A DNA stretch of 64,000 nt. Source: Hysterangium stoloniferum. Taxonomy: Eukaryota; Basidiomycota; Agaricomycetes; Hysterangiales; Hysterangiaceae. Position 1 is the first letter of the stretch. Every line of letters begins with the position of its first letter. Positions 46,233 to 58,359 of this stretch are shown piece after piece. Both the position numbers and the translations under genes were made by a program. The stretch lies in the NCBI GenBank assembly GCA_015178975.1, contig WHVD01000016.1:806001-870000 (forward strand), in the 5' to 3' direction. The notes under the pieces are model-generated. The model saw only the letters and a list, made by a program, of their open reading frames with translations, was not told the origin of the DNA and did no database searches.

Positions 46233-46480
46233 ATTTTTTTATCCCGTTAAATTACGGGCTCAAGCCGCTACTCTCGCTACCTTTTGTCCTTTCCTCGTCG
46301 AGTGACGGAGAATGTATGCTAGCCTACCTGCCTGGTATTATTTTCTTTTCATGTTGATCGCAAGAAGTTGCATTCGCTGACTAACCCTCATAAGCGCCCA
46401 AGACGCGTCAGCGCGTCCCCCTCCCTCGCCCCTTCCGACTTTTAACAACGACCAACGCAAAAACCCAAACAGGATCTGCC

Positions 46481-48668
46481 ATGTCAAAAGCAGCAGAAAA
46501 AGATGTCGAGATGAAGGATGCTGCAGATGCTAAAGACACAGAGAAAACGTCTTCGCCAGCTCCGAAGCCCCAGCCCCTCACACCCGCCGAGGAAATCAAG
46601 TCGAATATCACCCTTATAGAACGCGCTGTGTCGACGCTCGAACCGCGGTTTACACACAAGGTTTTGCGGACTCTGACGCAATTGCGGAGGCGGCTGGACG
46701 AGAAGGTGCTGAAGGAGGCCATTGGGGACGTGTATGCGAAAGGTGTGTGTGTGGTGTGGATTGCTTGCGTCGATTTCGCGGGTCGGGTGTCCCTGACGGT
46801 GCTTATGCAGACGGATCTGTGAAGAAGACGCTGCTCTCGTGGCTCTCGTCGAGCGATGCATCGATGGACGTTGACTCTGCGGCGCCACGGAGCGTCGCGA
46901 AGCCTGCGGCGTCGAGTGCGCCCGCCGCCGCCGCCGCCCTCGCAGAGCCGCTGCCGGAGACGGAGATGTATCTCCGGCTGCTGGTGCAGTACTACCTCCT
47001 TGACAGTGCCTCTGGACTGCCCCGAAAACGCGGCGGCGAGCCCGAGGCGCGCAGGCCCCCGGGGGCGTCGAGCGAGCCGTTGCTGGCCAAGGCGACTGCG
47101 CTGGGCCGGGAGACCGTCGAGCGGCTCCATGCGCTCAATCGGCGCAGTCTCGATCCCATCGCGGCGAAGGCTTGGTTCGCGCTCGGCCAGGCATACGAGC
47201 TGCTGGGGAGTTTGTGTGATTTGAGACCGTGAGTTGTTTTAGCCCATATACCTACATATAACCGGCTCCCACTGCGCACTGCTTACGATCCATCCGATCT
47301 GTTAGTCTCCTCCTCAACGCCCAACGCACCGCCTCCCTCCGCCACGACACCGAATCCCTCGCAACACTCATCAACCTCGTGCTCCGGTCGTACCTCCTCA
47401 CCTCCTCGTACAGCGCTGCATCGACGTACCTCTCCAAGGTCACCTACCCCGATTCGTCGGTCGTCGGCACCGGTGGCGGCGGGAACGGCACCGGCACCGG
47501 CAGCACCACGCCCTCGCCGTCAAACCAGCTGCTATCCAGCAGCAACTCCTCGCCTGCCCAGCTTGCGCGGTACCTCTACTATGTCGGGCGGATCAGGGCC
47601 ATCGAGCTGTCGTATACGGCTGCGCATAACCATCTCTTGCAGGCGGTTAGGAGGGCGCCGAAGGCGGAGCAGGCTCCCGGATTTTGGCAGGAGGTGGGTG
47701 GGGTGCAATGCTGTGTGGACGTGTGCTGGATTTTTTTTTCATTTTTTCATGATTATGATTAGGTGCACAAGTGGCTTGTGGTTGTTGAGCTGCTTATGGG
47801 CGATATTCCCGAGCGGAGCACGTTCCGCCAGCCGGTGCTGAGGAAGGCTCTGGAGGGGTATTTTGAGATTGTGAAGGGTATGTGTGTTGTTGTTGTTGTT
47901 GTTGATTCCCTGGCTCTTTGCTGGACGCTGAAATTCCGCGCACTCGCCAGCGGTGCGAACGGGCTCGCTGTCCCAGTTCCAGAGCACCCTCTCGAGGTAC
48001 AGCACCACCTTTGCCGCGGACAAGACCTACACGTTCATCCTCCGTCTGCGTCAAAATGTGATCAAGACTGGTGAGTGCTGTTTTTTAGAGATGGATTGTT
48101 CCCCCCCGAACGTGCCACAATGACGCACGACACGCAGGTATCCGCCGGCTCTCTCTCTCCTACTCCCGTATATCCCTCCGCGAGATCTGCGTGAAGCTCC
48201 ACCTCGACTCGGAGGAAGACGCAGAGTATATTGTCGGGAAGGCGATTAGGGATGGCGTTATTGAGGGGAGGTACGTGGCGTTTGCCATCGTGCATATATA
48301 CATACATATATAACCCTTGTTATGCGTTACGCAGAGTCGTGCACGAACGCGGCTGGATGGAGTGCGGATCCGGGACAAAAGGCGCGTATGGGGTGGAGGT
48401 CAGCGATGCGTTTAATCGGCGGATTGGGTTCTGCTTGCAGCTGCACAATGAGAGTGTCAAGGTACGCTCCTCCCCCGTTTTTAGTCTGCTTTTACCCTGC
48501 GGTGCTGAGTGTTTTTCGGCTGTTTTGCACTGGCAGGCGATGCGGTACCCGCTCAACGCACACCGGAAAGAGCTCGCCGCTGCTGAGGGCGCGAGGGAGA
48601 GGGAGAAGGAGCTTGCGAAGGAGATTCAGGAGGGGGAGCTGGATGACGATGAGGATATGTTTGAGTAG
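46481..48668 (+). CDS. RPN3: 26S proteasome regulatory subunit RPN3 (PSMD3)
   Basis: A 564-residue non-ATPase subunit of the 19S lid, where its PCI domain helps assemble the scaffold that holds the Rpn11 deubiquitinase. Eight exons (46481-46742, 46811-47228, 47306-47693, 47763-47877, 47951-48070, 48138-48270, 48335-48461, 48537-48668) join in one frame. Diagnostic blocks are [20 protein letters not shown] near the N-terminus, [73 protein letters not shown], and the PCI winged helix with [20 protein letters not shown] and [14 protein letters not shown]. The acidic tail ends DDDEDMFE. Low-complexity Ala and Gly/Thr/Ser inserts (about residues 135-150 and 305-330) are longer than in yeast. The start follows [14 protein letters not shown], typical of the family. 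Confidence 0.96.
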
Positions 48669-49337
48669 GAGATGTATATATCGCGGGGGGGTGGTCGACT
48701 AATTATCTCTGGCTTGCTCCAATGTCACGGTGTAGTTTCCGGCTACGACTTTTTAACAAAAAGAAAGGAGAATACCTCAAACCATCACTCGGACGCAGAA
48801 AAATAGGATAATATACATCATTTCATTTCAAGGGCGTCAGCTCCGAGTGCTTATATGTGCAAGTGGTATGCTAAGAGTGCTACTAGTATGAGAGGAACAA
48901 GATGGGACTGGAGCTAGTCAGAGGTAGTAATACGAAAAGCGGGCTGGCAAGTGGTAGGTAGGTGTGGTAATACGGGGTACGGGTTAAACGTTCGTGGGGG
49001 GGAGGGATGGTAATACGAGTAAGTCGTAACGGGGTGGGGTAAAGGATGGGGATGGGGGAATAAGGTAGACTAGGGCAGGCGTATATGTCCGTTTTTGAGC
49101 CTTGATATCTGAGATGTGTGGGGGTGGTGTTTGGTGGTGATAAACCCGACACCTTGCCCACGAATTGTCCGGAGGGGGAATCGGGGAATAGGACAAAAGA
49201 GAAGCGAGGCGAGAGACATCAACAACATAAAGGTGGAAGGGGGCAGAGATATAAAAAAAAAAGGAAAAGAAACACGAGATACGCGTGGACGGCTTTATCT
49301 ATCCCTACCCACGGATCATAACCACGAGCACCGCACC
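48669..49337. other. Intergenic between convergent genes
   Basis: The 3' ends of RPN3 and of the membrane-protein gene face each other here, so the stretch should hold both transcript ends. It is G-rich on the plus strand. No gene is supported. Confidence 0.5.
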
Positions 49338-50817
49338 CTACCGCCTGATATCATCATAGCTCGGCGGGACCTCGATAGTCTCCGGCTGCTGCGCACTGCC
49401 CCCCGCCTCGTCCTGGGGAATAACACCCGCATCCTCGTGCTGCACCCAATTCACAGGGCGCAGCATCGAGCTCGGCGCGCCCTTGCGGGAGGTCTGCGTC
49501 TGGCTGTGCGGCGTGCCGCTCCTTGCGCCGCCGAGGAACGGCCCCGTCCCGGTGCGCGTGCTCTCGCTCAGGTCGCGCTCGAGGTCCTGGTCCGTCATCG
49601 ACAGCGCGCTGTACCGCCGCCCGAGGTCCGACATGCTCGGGCGCGTGCGCGGCCCCGAGGTGCCGTCCTCCGCGGACACGTTGCGCGAGTGCGTGCCGCT
49701 GATGCTCGAGAGGATGTACGGCTCGGGCTGGTAGAACTCGGGCGGCGCGTCCGCGTGGCCGGTCGCGCTGCCGCTGCCGCCGGCGTCGGGGAGGAGGTCG
49801 ACGGTGTCGTGGTGCATGCGCTTCCGTCGGCGGATGAAGAAGAAGCCCGCGAGGCCGACGACGACGATTGCTGCGAGGCCGCCTACGATGCCTGCGGCGA
49901 TCGCTGCGACGTTGCCGCTGGAGCCGCGGCTGGTGTTGTTGTTGTTGTTTCCGCTGCCGCTGCCGGTCTCTACGGCACCGGCGGGCGTGCCTGCGGTGGA
50001 GCTGGGGGACGTGGCGTTGATGCACGAGTCGGCGCCATTGCCTACGGCAATGTTGACGCTGCCGCCCGTGCCGGGCCCGCGGTTGTCGCCGGCAACGAGG
50101 ATGATGTTCGTTCCGGCGCGGACGTTGGGTGTCCAGGGGAAGCCGGTGGTCCCGCCGTCGGCAGGGGAGGTTGTGCCCACTGGGACGAGGGAGGACTGGC
50201 CGCCGGGTATGACGAGAAGGATTGTGGGGACGCTGGGGAGCATGTTCAGCATAAAAATGGCGCATGGTACGTAAAACTTCACCCTTGTGTGCTGTTATCC
50301 CATGCGAGTGTCGTTTGCTGACATTGGTTGATGGCGCTGTTTGGGATGATCTGGAATGAGAAGGAGGTCGCGACGGATTTGGGGAGACAGCTCGAGTTGT
50401 TTGTAGCCGAGGCTGCGACATTGGTGGGTGCGCTTGTCCCGCCTGTTCCAATGCCCCTGCTGTCACTCACCTGTATAAGCGAAAAAAAAAGGCAAAGGCT
50501 GAGGTTGGGCTGGTGCCTCTCTAGATGGGCACAGACACACGCACCATTATGACAAAGCCCGCGTTGGCAGGAAAGGGGAGGTTAAAACTGGTCTGGGTAT
50601 CGGTAAAGTTGTGTTGAATGACGGTGCGGACTTCGGTCTGTGTCGGTGAGGCACCGAATGGGACGACAAGTGCGGAATACGGGGGCGTGCCCTGACCTTG
50701 AGTTATGGCAATGGACAAGGGGCCACATTGGGTAGGAGCGGCTGTCAGATCGAAGGAGTAGGCTGTAGCTAGGGAGAGGGTGGAGAGTAAGGATAGGAGG
50801 AGGACCGTCGAGGCCAT
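49338..50817 (-). CDS. Signal-peptide, single-pass membrane protein with PPxY tail
   Basis: A 451-residue predicted type I membrane protein. Three exons (50545-50817, 50283-50470, 49338-50232) join in frame. The N-terminus MASTVLLLSLLSTLSLATAY is a clear signal peptide. The outside part (about residues 21-250) has Cys residues and several N-glycosylation sequons (HNFTD, TNNSS, DNSTQ, INATS), then a Gly/Ser/Asn-rich stalk. A hydrophobic helix spans about 262-287 and is followed by RRRKR as stop-transfer signal. The cytoplasmic tail is Ser/Thr-rich and ends PPSYDDIRR, with a PPxY motif that could bind the WW domains of a Rsp5/NEDD4-type ubiquitin ligase. This plan is common for basidiomycete surface proteins of unknown function; a sensor or wall-linked role is only inferred. 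Confidence 0.85.
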
Positions 50818-51943
50818 TGTAAACAATGAGGGAGGAGGGTAAAAATGGAGCTCGTCGCGGTTCACCGTCGTCTGTCGTCGTCCGTCGTGGTCGTGGTTAG
50901 AGATCAGTGGAGTGATAGAGAAAAAGGGATTAAAAAAAGAAGGGTTTAGGCCGAGGTGGAGCCCAGAGAAATTGCTTAGTCAGCGCAATAGGAATAGGTT
51001 CCGTTGGAGAACTGGACTTATCGGGAGCACTCAATATTCCAACATTGGCAACTAGTTATTATTAGGCAACGGTGGTTACCAACTATGGCAATGTTATTAT
51101 CATACGGCTCTTGAAGTATGCCTTATGAGAACATACTATCTGAGAGCCGTGTGGTGGTTCACTACTAAATGGCGGAGTTCCGTGGGCACTCTGTATTGCT
51201 CCATTAACGTCGCCATTCATGCTATGCGGTGACGTCATTGAAAAGATCCACAAAAAACATTCATAACGACGGCTTGTTGATTTACTGATTGATTGCATGG
51301 TAGGCTGCTGCGAGAAATCTGCGCGGAGAAAGTGCAGGGGCGGAGAAAAGATTAGAGCTGGTCGGTCGTAGAAAAAAATAAAATAAACAATTGTTCTCTG
51401 GATAAAGCGACCTTTGTGCATGAGATGAGGTAGCTTAGTGAACGGCGACAGCGCCGTTAGGGTCCTTTCTCAGAGCAGGATATGCAGGTGAGGCCCAGGC
51501 TTATCTGAGTAGCACTGGGACACTGCTCTCTGCCAAAGATGGCATCATTGTGCCCTTGACTCGGAGCTCTGAATGTAAATCCGATCCTCAGGACTGGATC
51601 CTAAGATGTCCAAAATTAAACCTGTTCAAAGTCAAAAGCCAAGCTTGTGATGTATGAATTGCCAGAACCAGCGAATTCAGAGGGGTGATGGGAGCCCTTG
51701 ATCACGTGGAAAAATAAAATATGGACAACGCGTGACCGTGAGAAACGAACTGAATTATAGTCGTGAATTACCTGCTGTTATCTATCCTACTCAAGCTGCT
51801 GTAGACCTTCCTCTTCTGATACCCCCCCCCTCCAATCTGCACTCTGGATAGTCTACAAGAATTCTGAAAAGGTCTCCTCCGAGTCGATCCTCGAGGCTGC
51901 ACCCTCACTGGTCCCAGAGCGCACCCTTGGTATATAGCATTAA
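50818..51943. other. Intergenic between divergent genes
   Basis: About 1.1 kb between the start codons of the membrane-protein gene (minus) and the AFI1-like gene (plus), presumably containing both promoters. No exon, tRNA or clear repeat was seen. Short C-runs occur near 51823. Confidence 0.45.
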
Positions 51944-54900
51944 ATGGTCGCTCGACACTCTGCACGACACGTATCTTTCGTCCTCCTCGCTGAATTTGAC
52001 ATCGACACCGGTGCCAACCTTACCCGTCAGTTTCCACAGCCATTGGGGGTTGCAAATGACCAGTGAGTCGTACATCACTCGACGTGTTTGCGCCCTCGTC
52101 CGTGCGATTAACACACTGTCCTCTGCTTTCCTCGTGACCTAGGCTGGTCGCTGAGCTTATGATACCCGATGGCGTGCACAGCCATCAGGAGGATTGGACC
52201 GTCTTTATGCTGAACCAGACTCCGGAGAGTATCGTGGAACCCGTTATCGCCGATGCAGACTCGATTAATGGGAGTGAGGCCGAACAGGAGGAGGCCGAGT
52301 TGCTCTATGTCCTTAATTTGGTCCGGACAAAGCATGACAAGAATTTAAGGAGGTTTGTGCTGCTTTCGTGTCCCGTCTTTTTCTCACTTTTTGGCTTTTT
52401 GCATTAGAGGGGCAGAGGTTAAAGCGCTCGCGATCTGCACGCGACATCCGTTCATTGAGCTTTTCAAGGTCTGCGTACCCTCCCCCCTCCCAAGCCCAAC
52501 CCAAAGTTGACCCACTCTTCTTTTTTCCCCTTCAACAGCCCGTCCTATGGATAGCCCTCCGGGAATACTTCAACGACCCCTCCGACGACTGCATAACCCG
52601 CCTCTACGATGCCGTGAACGCCATGGACATCTCCCTCGCGCCCACCCTCTCCCGCTTCGAAAAGCTCATAATGCGCTCATCCGAGCGGAAAGACGTCTTT
52701 GCTGAAAAGTTCATGTCCCCCCGGAGCACCATCACCACCGCCACCACCACCGCCGCCACCGAGTCCGTTTCCGCCGCGGCGGAGGAGGATGATGCCACCC
52801 CTCTCGCGGAGAAGGAGCAGCGGGCGAGGACGGACAGCCTGGGGAGCGTGGGGTCAGACGGGTCGAGTGCGTCGGTGGGGAGCAGTGCGGTGTGGGTCGG
52901 GGTGGCGGGTGCGAACGGCCATGCGCAGGGGCTTGCACAGCAGCCGCAGCAGGAGGCGCAGACGCCCCGGCCGAGGGCATCGCTGGACGATGCGCCGTAC
53001 GGGAACAGCTTCTCGGCGACCGCGTCGACGGACTCGCATTCGCAGCCACAGCGCATAGCGCCGTCGCGGGACACCCACTTCTTCGACACGACGATCATGT
53101 ACAAGACTACCAAGCTGAATATTCGCCTGCCGCTGTCGACGTTTCCGGAGGAGGTCGGCGATGTGAGTGTCCTTTTTTTTTTTTTTTTTTTTGCGTTTGT
53201 GTCTATATGCTTATGGACATTCAGTACTCGCTCATACAACTCATACAAACCTTCTCAAGCCCCGGGGCGACGGTCGCCGGTCCGCTGCACTCCCACCTGC
53301 ATACCAACGGCTCGCTCACGCATCCGATCATCCTCCTCTTTAACGCGCTTGTCACCGGGAAGCGCATCATATTCCTGGGGTACGGCAAGCCCGCGGGATT
53401 GGTCGCGAACTATGTGCTCGCCGCTTGTGCGCTGGGCTCGGGGTGCGGGTGTGTCTTTCGCGGATTCACGGCGCGCGCGTTTCCGTATACGAGTTTGGCG
53501 CATGAGGCCTCGTTACAATGCGTGTGAGTGTTTCGAGTTGGATGTTTTTTACTTTATTTTTATTCTTTTGGTTTCCTTGTGCTTCCCTTCTCCCGTCCAT
53601 TGTTGTGTTTGGTGTTTGGGGTGTCATTGGTGCTTGATTGATGCTTACTTGTGCCATGTTTCATGTCTTTTTTCCATGTTCTCTGTGTTCCCTCCCGTGT
53701 GCGTTTTGCGTCTTGTGTGCTTCTTCCCCTGCTGGGCCTTCCGTGCGCGCGCGCGCTTCGGTTCGGTTTATGTTAGACCGGACTTTATCGCGGGCGTCAC
53801 GAACCCCATCTTCGAGACGATGCCGATATGGGACGTGCTCTGCAACATCGAGTCGGGGAAGATCACCGTTCATAAGGATATCCGGGCCGCGGCGCCGCCG
53901 CCCTCGCTGTTCCCCTCCCCGCCGCCCGTCATCCCGCGGTCGGGGACGATCAGGTCCGAGCAGACGGCCTTTGATGACGAAGCGACGGTTGGGAGGAAGG
54001 AGTCGAAGGATGGTGGTGGTGGCTCGAGAGATTTCATCGCGAAATCTGATAATCTTGATAATGTGTTTATGGAAGATGTTCGTCTTTTTTTTTATGGCTT
54101 TGTATCCCCCCCCTCCCCTTTCACTGTCGCTCTTTCCAAGCCCTTACTCACTCCTCCCCTTCACCCTCATACCCTCACACCCTCCTCCCCTTCACCCTCA
54201 CAACCTCACACTCTCCACACCCTCACTCTCTCCACACCCTCACTCTCTTCACACCCTCACATCCTCCCCCCCTGCCACCACCCCCGCCCACCTTGCCCAA
54301 TCTCACCTAACAAACACATTGACACTAAACCCTTCTCCTTCCCACACACATACAGGTAATATCCGCCATATCCTACCACTACGGCGAATCGCACGTCCGC
54401 ACGCGCTTGACAGAATACGCCTCCCGCTTCGCGCGCACCGCGGCGCGGTATGAGGAGGAGTATCTCGGGTCGACGGCGATCGGGCATCCGAGCACGCCCT
54501 TTGAGCTTTCGAGTGCGGATCATCCGGATGGGAGGCTGGGGAGCGGGGTGGCGTTTGTGGATGAGGCGTCGAGTGCGAGGGAGTTGCTTGCGAATGCGAG
54601 TCGTATTGAGGGGTGGAGACATACGAGGGGGTATGAGTATTTTAAGGCTGTGAGTTTTTTTTTAATTTTGTATTGTGCCGAGTGTGAGCTGATGTTTTTT
54701 GGACTATGTTACTTTTTCTCGTGTAGGATTTTAAAATGTATATGGAGACGAGAGCTATTCAGGGGTTCGATTTGTCGCATCAGCTGTGGCGGATGAGACA
54801 TGCTAAAAATATGCCTGATGCGGAGGTGGAACTTATCATGCGTACGTTGGTAGACTCGGTGCAGACGTATGAGCAGGTTGTTGAGGTGAGTGGTTTTAAC

Positions 54901-55308
54901 GTATCTCATGTATTAGCTACGCATACCAACACGTTTTTTAGTTACTGTCTCAGCTCCCGCCTCACGCTGGAGGCCTCATGCCCCTCAGCTTTGGTCTTTT
55001 CCATCAACAAGAATCTGTCCGCGAGCTTACTGTCGAGCTCCTAACTACCCTGCGCAGCTACCCCGTACGTTTTCTTTCCCCCCTGCTTCATAAATCCAAA
55101 ATACCCACCATTCCCTGACAAAAACACAATCCCCATCCAGATCGGCATCCAATTCCTCCAATCCCTCAACCACTTCCACAAATATGCCTACGTCCGCCAA
55201 GCCCACGGCCGCGAGGCCCGCCGCGTTCGTGGTCAAAATCAGCTCTACCCGCCCCAATTTAACTCGCGGACGCCGTCTAATCGGAGTGATTCGAGTCTTG
55301 GCGGGTGA
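51944..55308 (+). CDS. AFI1: AFI1-like Arf-docking / SPA (DENN-type) protein
   Basis: A 785-residue protein matching Afi1, which docks the small GTPase Arf3 and helps maintain cell polarity in yeast; the SPA part belongs to the DENN superfamily. Ten exons (51944-52062, 52143-52352, 52408-52468, 52539-53162, 53225-53523, 53777-54077, 54356-54649, 54727-54885, 54942-55064, 55141-55308) join in frame. The N-terminal Afi1 block reads [57 protein letters not shown] and [21 protein letters not shown] long Ser/Ala/Thr-rich linker (about residues 190-300) precedes the SPA part: [31 protein letters not shown] and [14 protein letters not shown]. Introns 5 and 6 (253 and 278 bp) are unusually long for this window, and intron 6 is CT-rich. 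The start is the ATG at the head of the VLLAEFDI strand. Confidence 0.92.
54120..54300 (+). repeat. CT/CA-rich simple repeat in AFI1 intron 6
   Basis: An imperfect microsatellite of units such as caccctcactctct repeated through most of the intron. It lies between a gttcgt donor and an acag acceptor, and explains the large size of the intron. Confidence 0.75.
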
Positions 55309-56239
55309 TTGTGAGTTGTCTCCCAGTGATGGCGGCAGTACGTACGGTAATTCGGTAATTCGGGACGAGCGTGGTGGCTGGTGGCAATTCATCCCTCCCT
55401 CCAATTCTCATCATTGATCTCGCCCCCCCCCCCCCCCCTCTCTCCCTCTTTTCAGCTATACTACATTCCCTTCTATTTTTCGTTCACTACTGCTGCTATT
55501 ACTACCCACTACTTATACGAGCTCCCTGTTTTACGTGTTTTGCGAGCCTTTCCCTTCCCCTCCCCCCTTTTCGATATCCTCCCGTGCGTGTGTTCGTTTT
55601 AGTCGTGTTCGTTCGTTCGTTCGTTCCTTTATTTCATGCTCTTTCACTTTTACTATTTTAAGTCTCCCCCTTTATTTTTCTTTCTTTCTTTACTTGTAAT
55701 TGTACGACCCCGATTTGAACTTTACCCAAAATGTTTATAATAGAAGTAGATAATCTGCTGCGATCGAATTTGATAAGTATTGTGGTTTTATTAGTTATAT
55801 ATATGTATATATATGACGCGGTAATTCGGTGGAGATATGGGGTTAACGGGGAATCAGGATGTCACTCTAGCGTGCATCTTGGTCGAGTGGGAAACAACTA
55901 TATTGCACAATGTTAATCGGAACCCTGCATTCAAAACGAGTGGTGCATGAATAGGTTATTCTGTTGCTTAACCATCAAGCATGATGGGATTATATATATT
56001 TGCGGCGGTAATTGATTCTAAAACATTTGCATTCGTTATCTGATGGAGCGAATATATCGTCTTAGATTCTGGATCCGGATGAGTACCGTTGTCTGGCTAT
56101 CGCGGAGTCATGGAACATGCGGACTGCTGGCTATGATAGTATTCCCCGGAAATGGGACATGGATAAATAAAATATCGAGATATATTGTCGACACGGAGCT
56201 GGACTAGAACTCGGTCTGGTTCTTGCCACTGGTCCAGTC
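55309..56239. other. Intergenic downstream of AFI1-like gene
   Basis: Pyrimidine-rich sequence (55420-55700, including a C14-type run near 55423) and then AT-rich sequence. A gttc repeat lies near 55607-55626. No gene was recognised. Confidence 0.4.
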
Positions 56240-56244
56240 TTCTT

Positions 56245-57153
56245 TGTTAAGTTTTCGTGGTGCTGTTCCTAGACTGTATAACTTTCCATTTGTCTGAGTG
56301 AGGTGGCAGTACTCATTGTAAACGGATAAGGACTAAACAAATACAAATAGACCTTATATAACCCAAAATACACGGTGAATTCCCAACTGCAGCGACCTGA
56401 GCCCTAATGCTCGTGATCCCTTGCTAACCCAAATCCCAGAAAAGTCAACACACTCCCTTGAGCATAAGGGGCTCACAGTGACCAATCCCACTCCCTCAAA
56501 CAGATATCCATACCATCCAAGTCTCCCCACAGCCTGAGCACTCCCTGAAGTTCAGCAACTCCCAATCCGAACCAAAATGCCTCTACTGTGAATAGCAAGT
56601 CTCCCAGTCCAAGCTCCCTCACTGCAACTCCCATTCCCAATCAATCCCAAGGCCATTTATGGGAAGTGTGATGGCAGATGGCAATGTCTAAACAGTGATC
56701 CGGGACAAACTTGATCTGATCAGTATTCTGCACAACCCTTTGTGCCGGCGGGGAAAGTCGATTGTTTATGAGTGATAAGTCTCACATGGTGTGTGAGAAT
56801 GACAGTGGAATGTGAGTGGTGGTATGCAAAGAGTGAAATCCATGCAATGAACGACGATGCGCAGAATGGCGATTTATAGTGATGAGATCGAAGGTGGTCT
56901 GCACAGCACCTAGCTTTGGTTAATGGTAGCTAGCCATGATCCGTTTATGTTAAGTTTTTGTGGTGCTGTTCCTAGACCGTATAACTTTCCATTTGTCTGA
57001 GTGAGGTGGCAGTACTCATTGTAAACAGATAAGGACTAAACAAATACAAATAGACCTTATATAACCCAAAATACGTGGTGAATTCCCAACAGTAGCAACC
57101 TGAGCCCTAATGCTTGTGATCTCTCGCTAACCCAAATCCCAGAAAAGTCAACA
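56245..57153 (-). mobile_element. Complete TRIM, copy 2
   Basis: LTRs 56245-56450 and 56948-57153 (206 bp each) flank about 500 bp of non-coding sequence that matches the interior of copy 1 at 39249-39746 in reverse. TTCTT flanks the element on both sides (56240-56244 and 57154-57158). No ORF. Equal LTR length and near identity suggest fairly recent insertion. Confidence 0.9.
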
Positions 57154-57158
57154 TTCTT

Positions 57159-57902
57159 TTGTTAATTTGGCTGCATTTCGATATTGCTCAGACATTTTTC
57201 ACACCAGTGGTTATCATGAGGCTGTTCAGTCAGTTGTTTATCTCACCAGGACTGGCATGATTGTTGGATTTTGTGACTTGGGCACATTGGATACCATATC
57301 ACTCCACCAACATCATCATGTCTTTGCCCACTCCTATTATAGCCAAAGTCTCTCTTCTCACAAGACAATTATTCCAAATGGAAGGATGCAGTGGTCATGG
57401 TCTTTTTAGATACTGGTGCATTCTGGATCACAGACAATAATAATGCCACTGTCCCCACATCTCCTAACACTTTTGTGCAGTTGGATAAGCAGGTGGTAAG
57501 GTGGCAGCCATCACATGGTCATTTATTAGTGGAGAGCTGCAGTATTTGGTTGTAGGAGAGACTTTAGGTGTAGATGCTTGGAAAGTAGTGAGGGAACACT
57601 TCCAGAGGTCCACAATGGCTCATCATTTCAAATGTCATGAGGATTTTTATCATATTGAGCATGATCCTTCTAAATCCATCAACATTTACATCCATGCCAT
57701 TGAAAGTGCTCACCAGAACCTCATATCTTTAGATTGTATCATTGATGATCATCAAACATTGGATGCCCTCTTCATCAACCTTCACCCTTCCTACCATACC
57801 ATTTATACTTCCATTATCACTGCCAAATCTGAATCCTCTCTTTCTGATGTCAAAGTAATTCTCATTGGTTTAGCTTCCTCTGCAGTTTACAATCAAATAT
57901 AA
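57159..57902 (+). pseudogene. Copia gag and protease-like fragments
   Basis: 57505-57902 encodes copia gag (DAWKVVREHFQRSTMAHHFK, SLDCIIDDHQTLDALFINLH, SYHTIYTSIITAKSE). Just upstream, in other frames, a protease-like piece reads FLDTGAFWITDNNNATV, with DTGAxW resembling a copia protease motif. The usual order is gag then protease, so the two pieces are rearranged or come from two elements. Stops and shifts make both dead. Confidence 0.65.
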
Positions 57903-58359
57903 GCTGGTTGATGTTGCATGTGAAGCTGGTCCAAAGCATGGGAATGTTTGGAAACAACTTGTGAAAAGTTGTGTAAGTTACCACTCAATATACAAAGGCA
58001 GTTAACTACTGTAGTGTGGTCTGCAGGATGTATTGACTGTCTAAGGTCAATACTTGTGAAGAGTCATAGAAGTTTTGACCATTTGATATACAAAGAATGT
58101 TGACCTTCTAGGTATGACTAGGTTATATTGACTATCAAAGTACAATATAAGTAAAATGGGAATAATTGTCACAAACAACTGTAAGGGAGCTAGAGGCAAT
58201 TATGTAGGACAATAAGTGGAATTGACCTTAACAGTACAATTCAGATGAAAGATTCCAATGAAATGGAGTCAAGTAAGAATGATTTGCAAGAAAGAAATTA
58301 GAAGGCATGAAGAGGTATTGGCACAATGAGTGAGTTTAAGTATACAGTATGTTTCTGGG
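57903..58359. other. Unassigned AT-rich sequence
   Basis: No ORF or element boundary recognised between the copia gag fragment and the next LTR. Confidence 0.35.

Larger units (their letters stand above)
45410..46255 (+). repeat. Array of three tRNA-Lys repeat units
   Basis: The same left flank, tRNA and right flank as near 5.7-7.9 kb, repeated here. tRNA starts are at 45565, 45738 and 46139, so one interval is 173 bp (shortened unit) and the next 401 bp, the full unit length. Confidence 0.75.

Noticed and set aside
46408-47279. Minus-strand ORFs opposite RPN3
   Set aside because: They lie antisense to well-conserved RPN3 exons and owe their length to high GC content.
49116-50466. Long Arg/Ala-rich frames on both strands
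   Set aside because: They are out-of-frame shadows of the GC-rich membrane-protein gene, with low-complexity composition and no family signal.
52368-54359. A 663-codon open frame on the plus strand
   Set aside because: It reads through three AFI1 introns (including the CT-rich one); the spliced model has consistent phases and conserved blocks.
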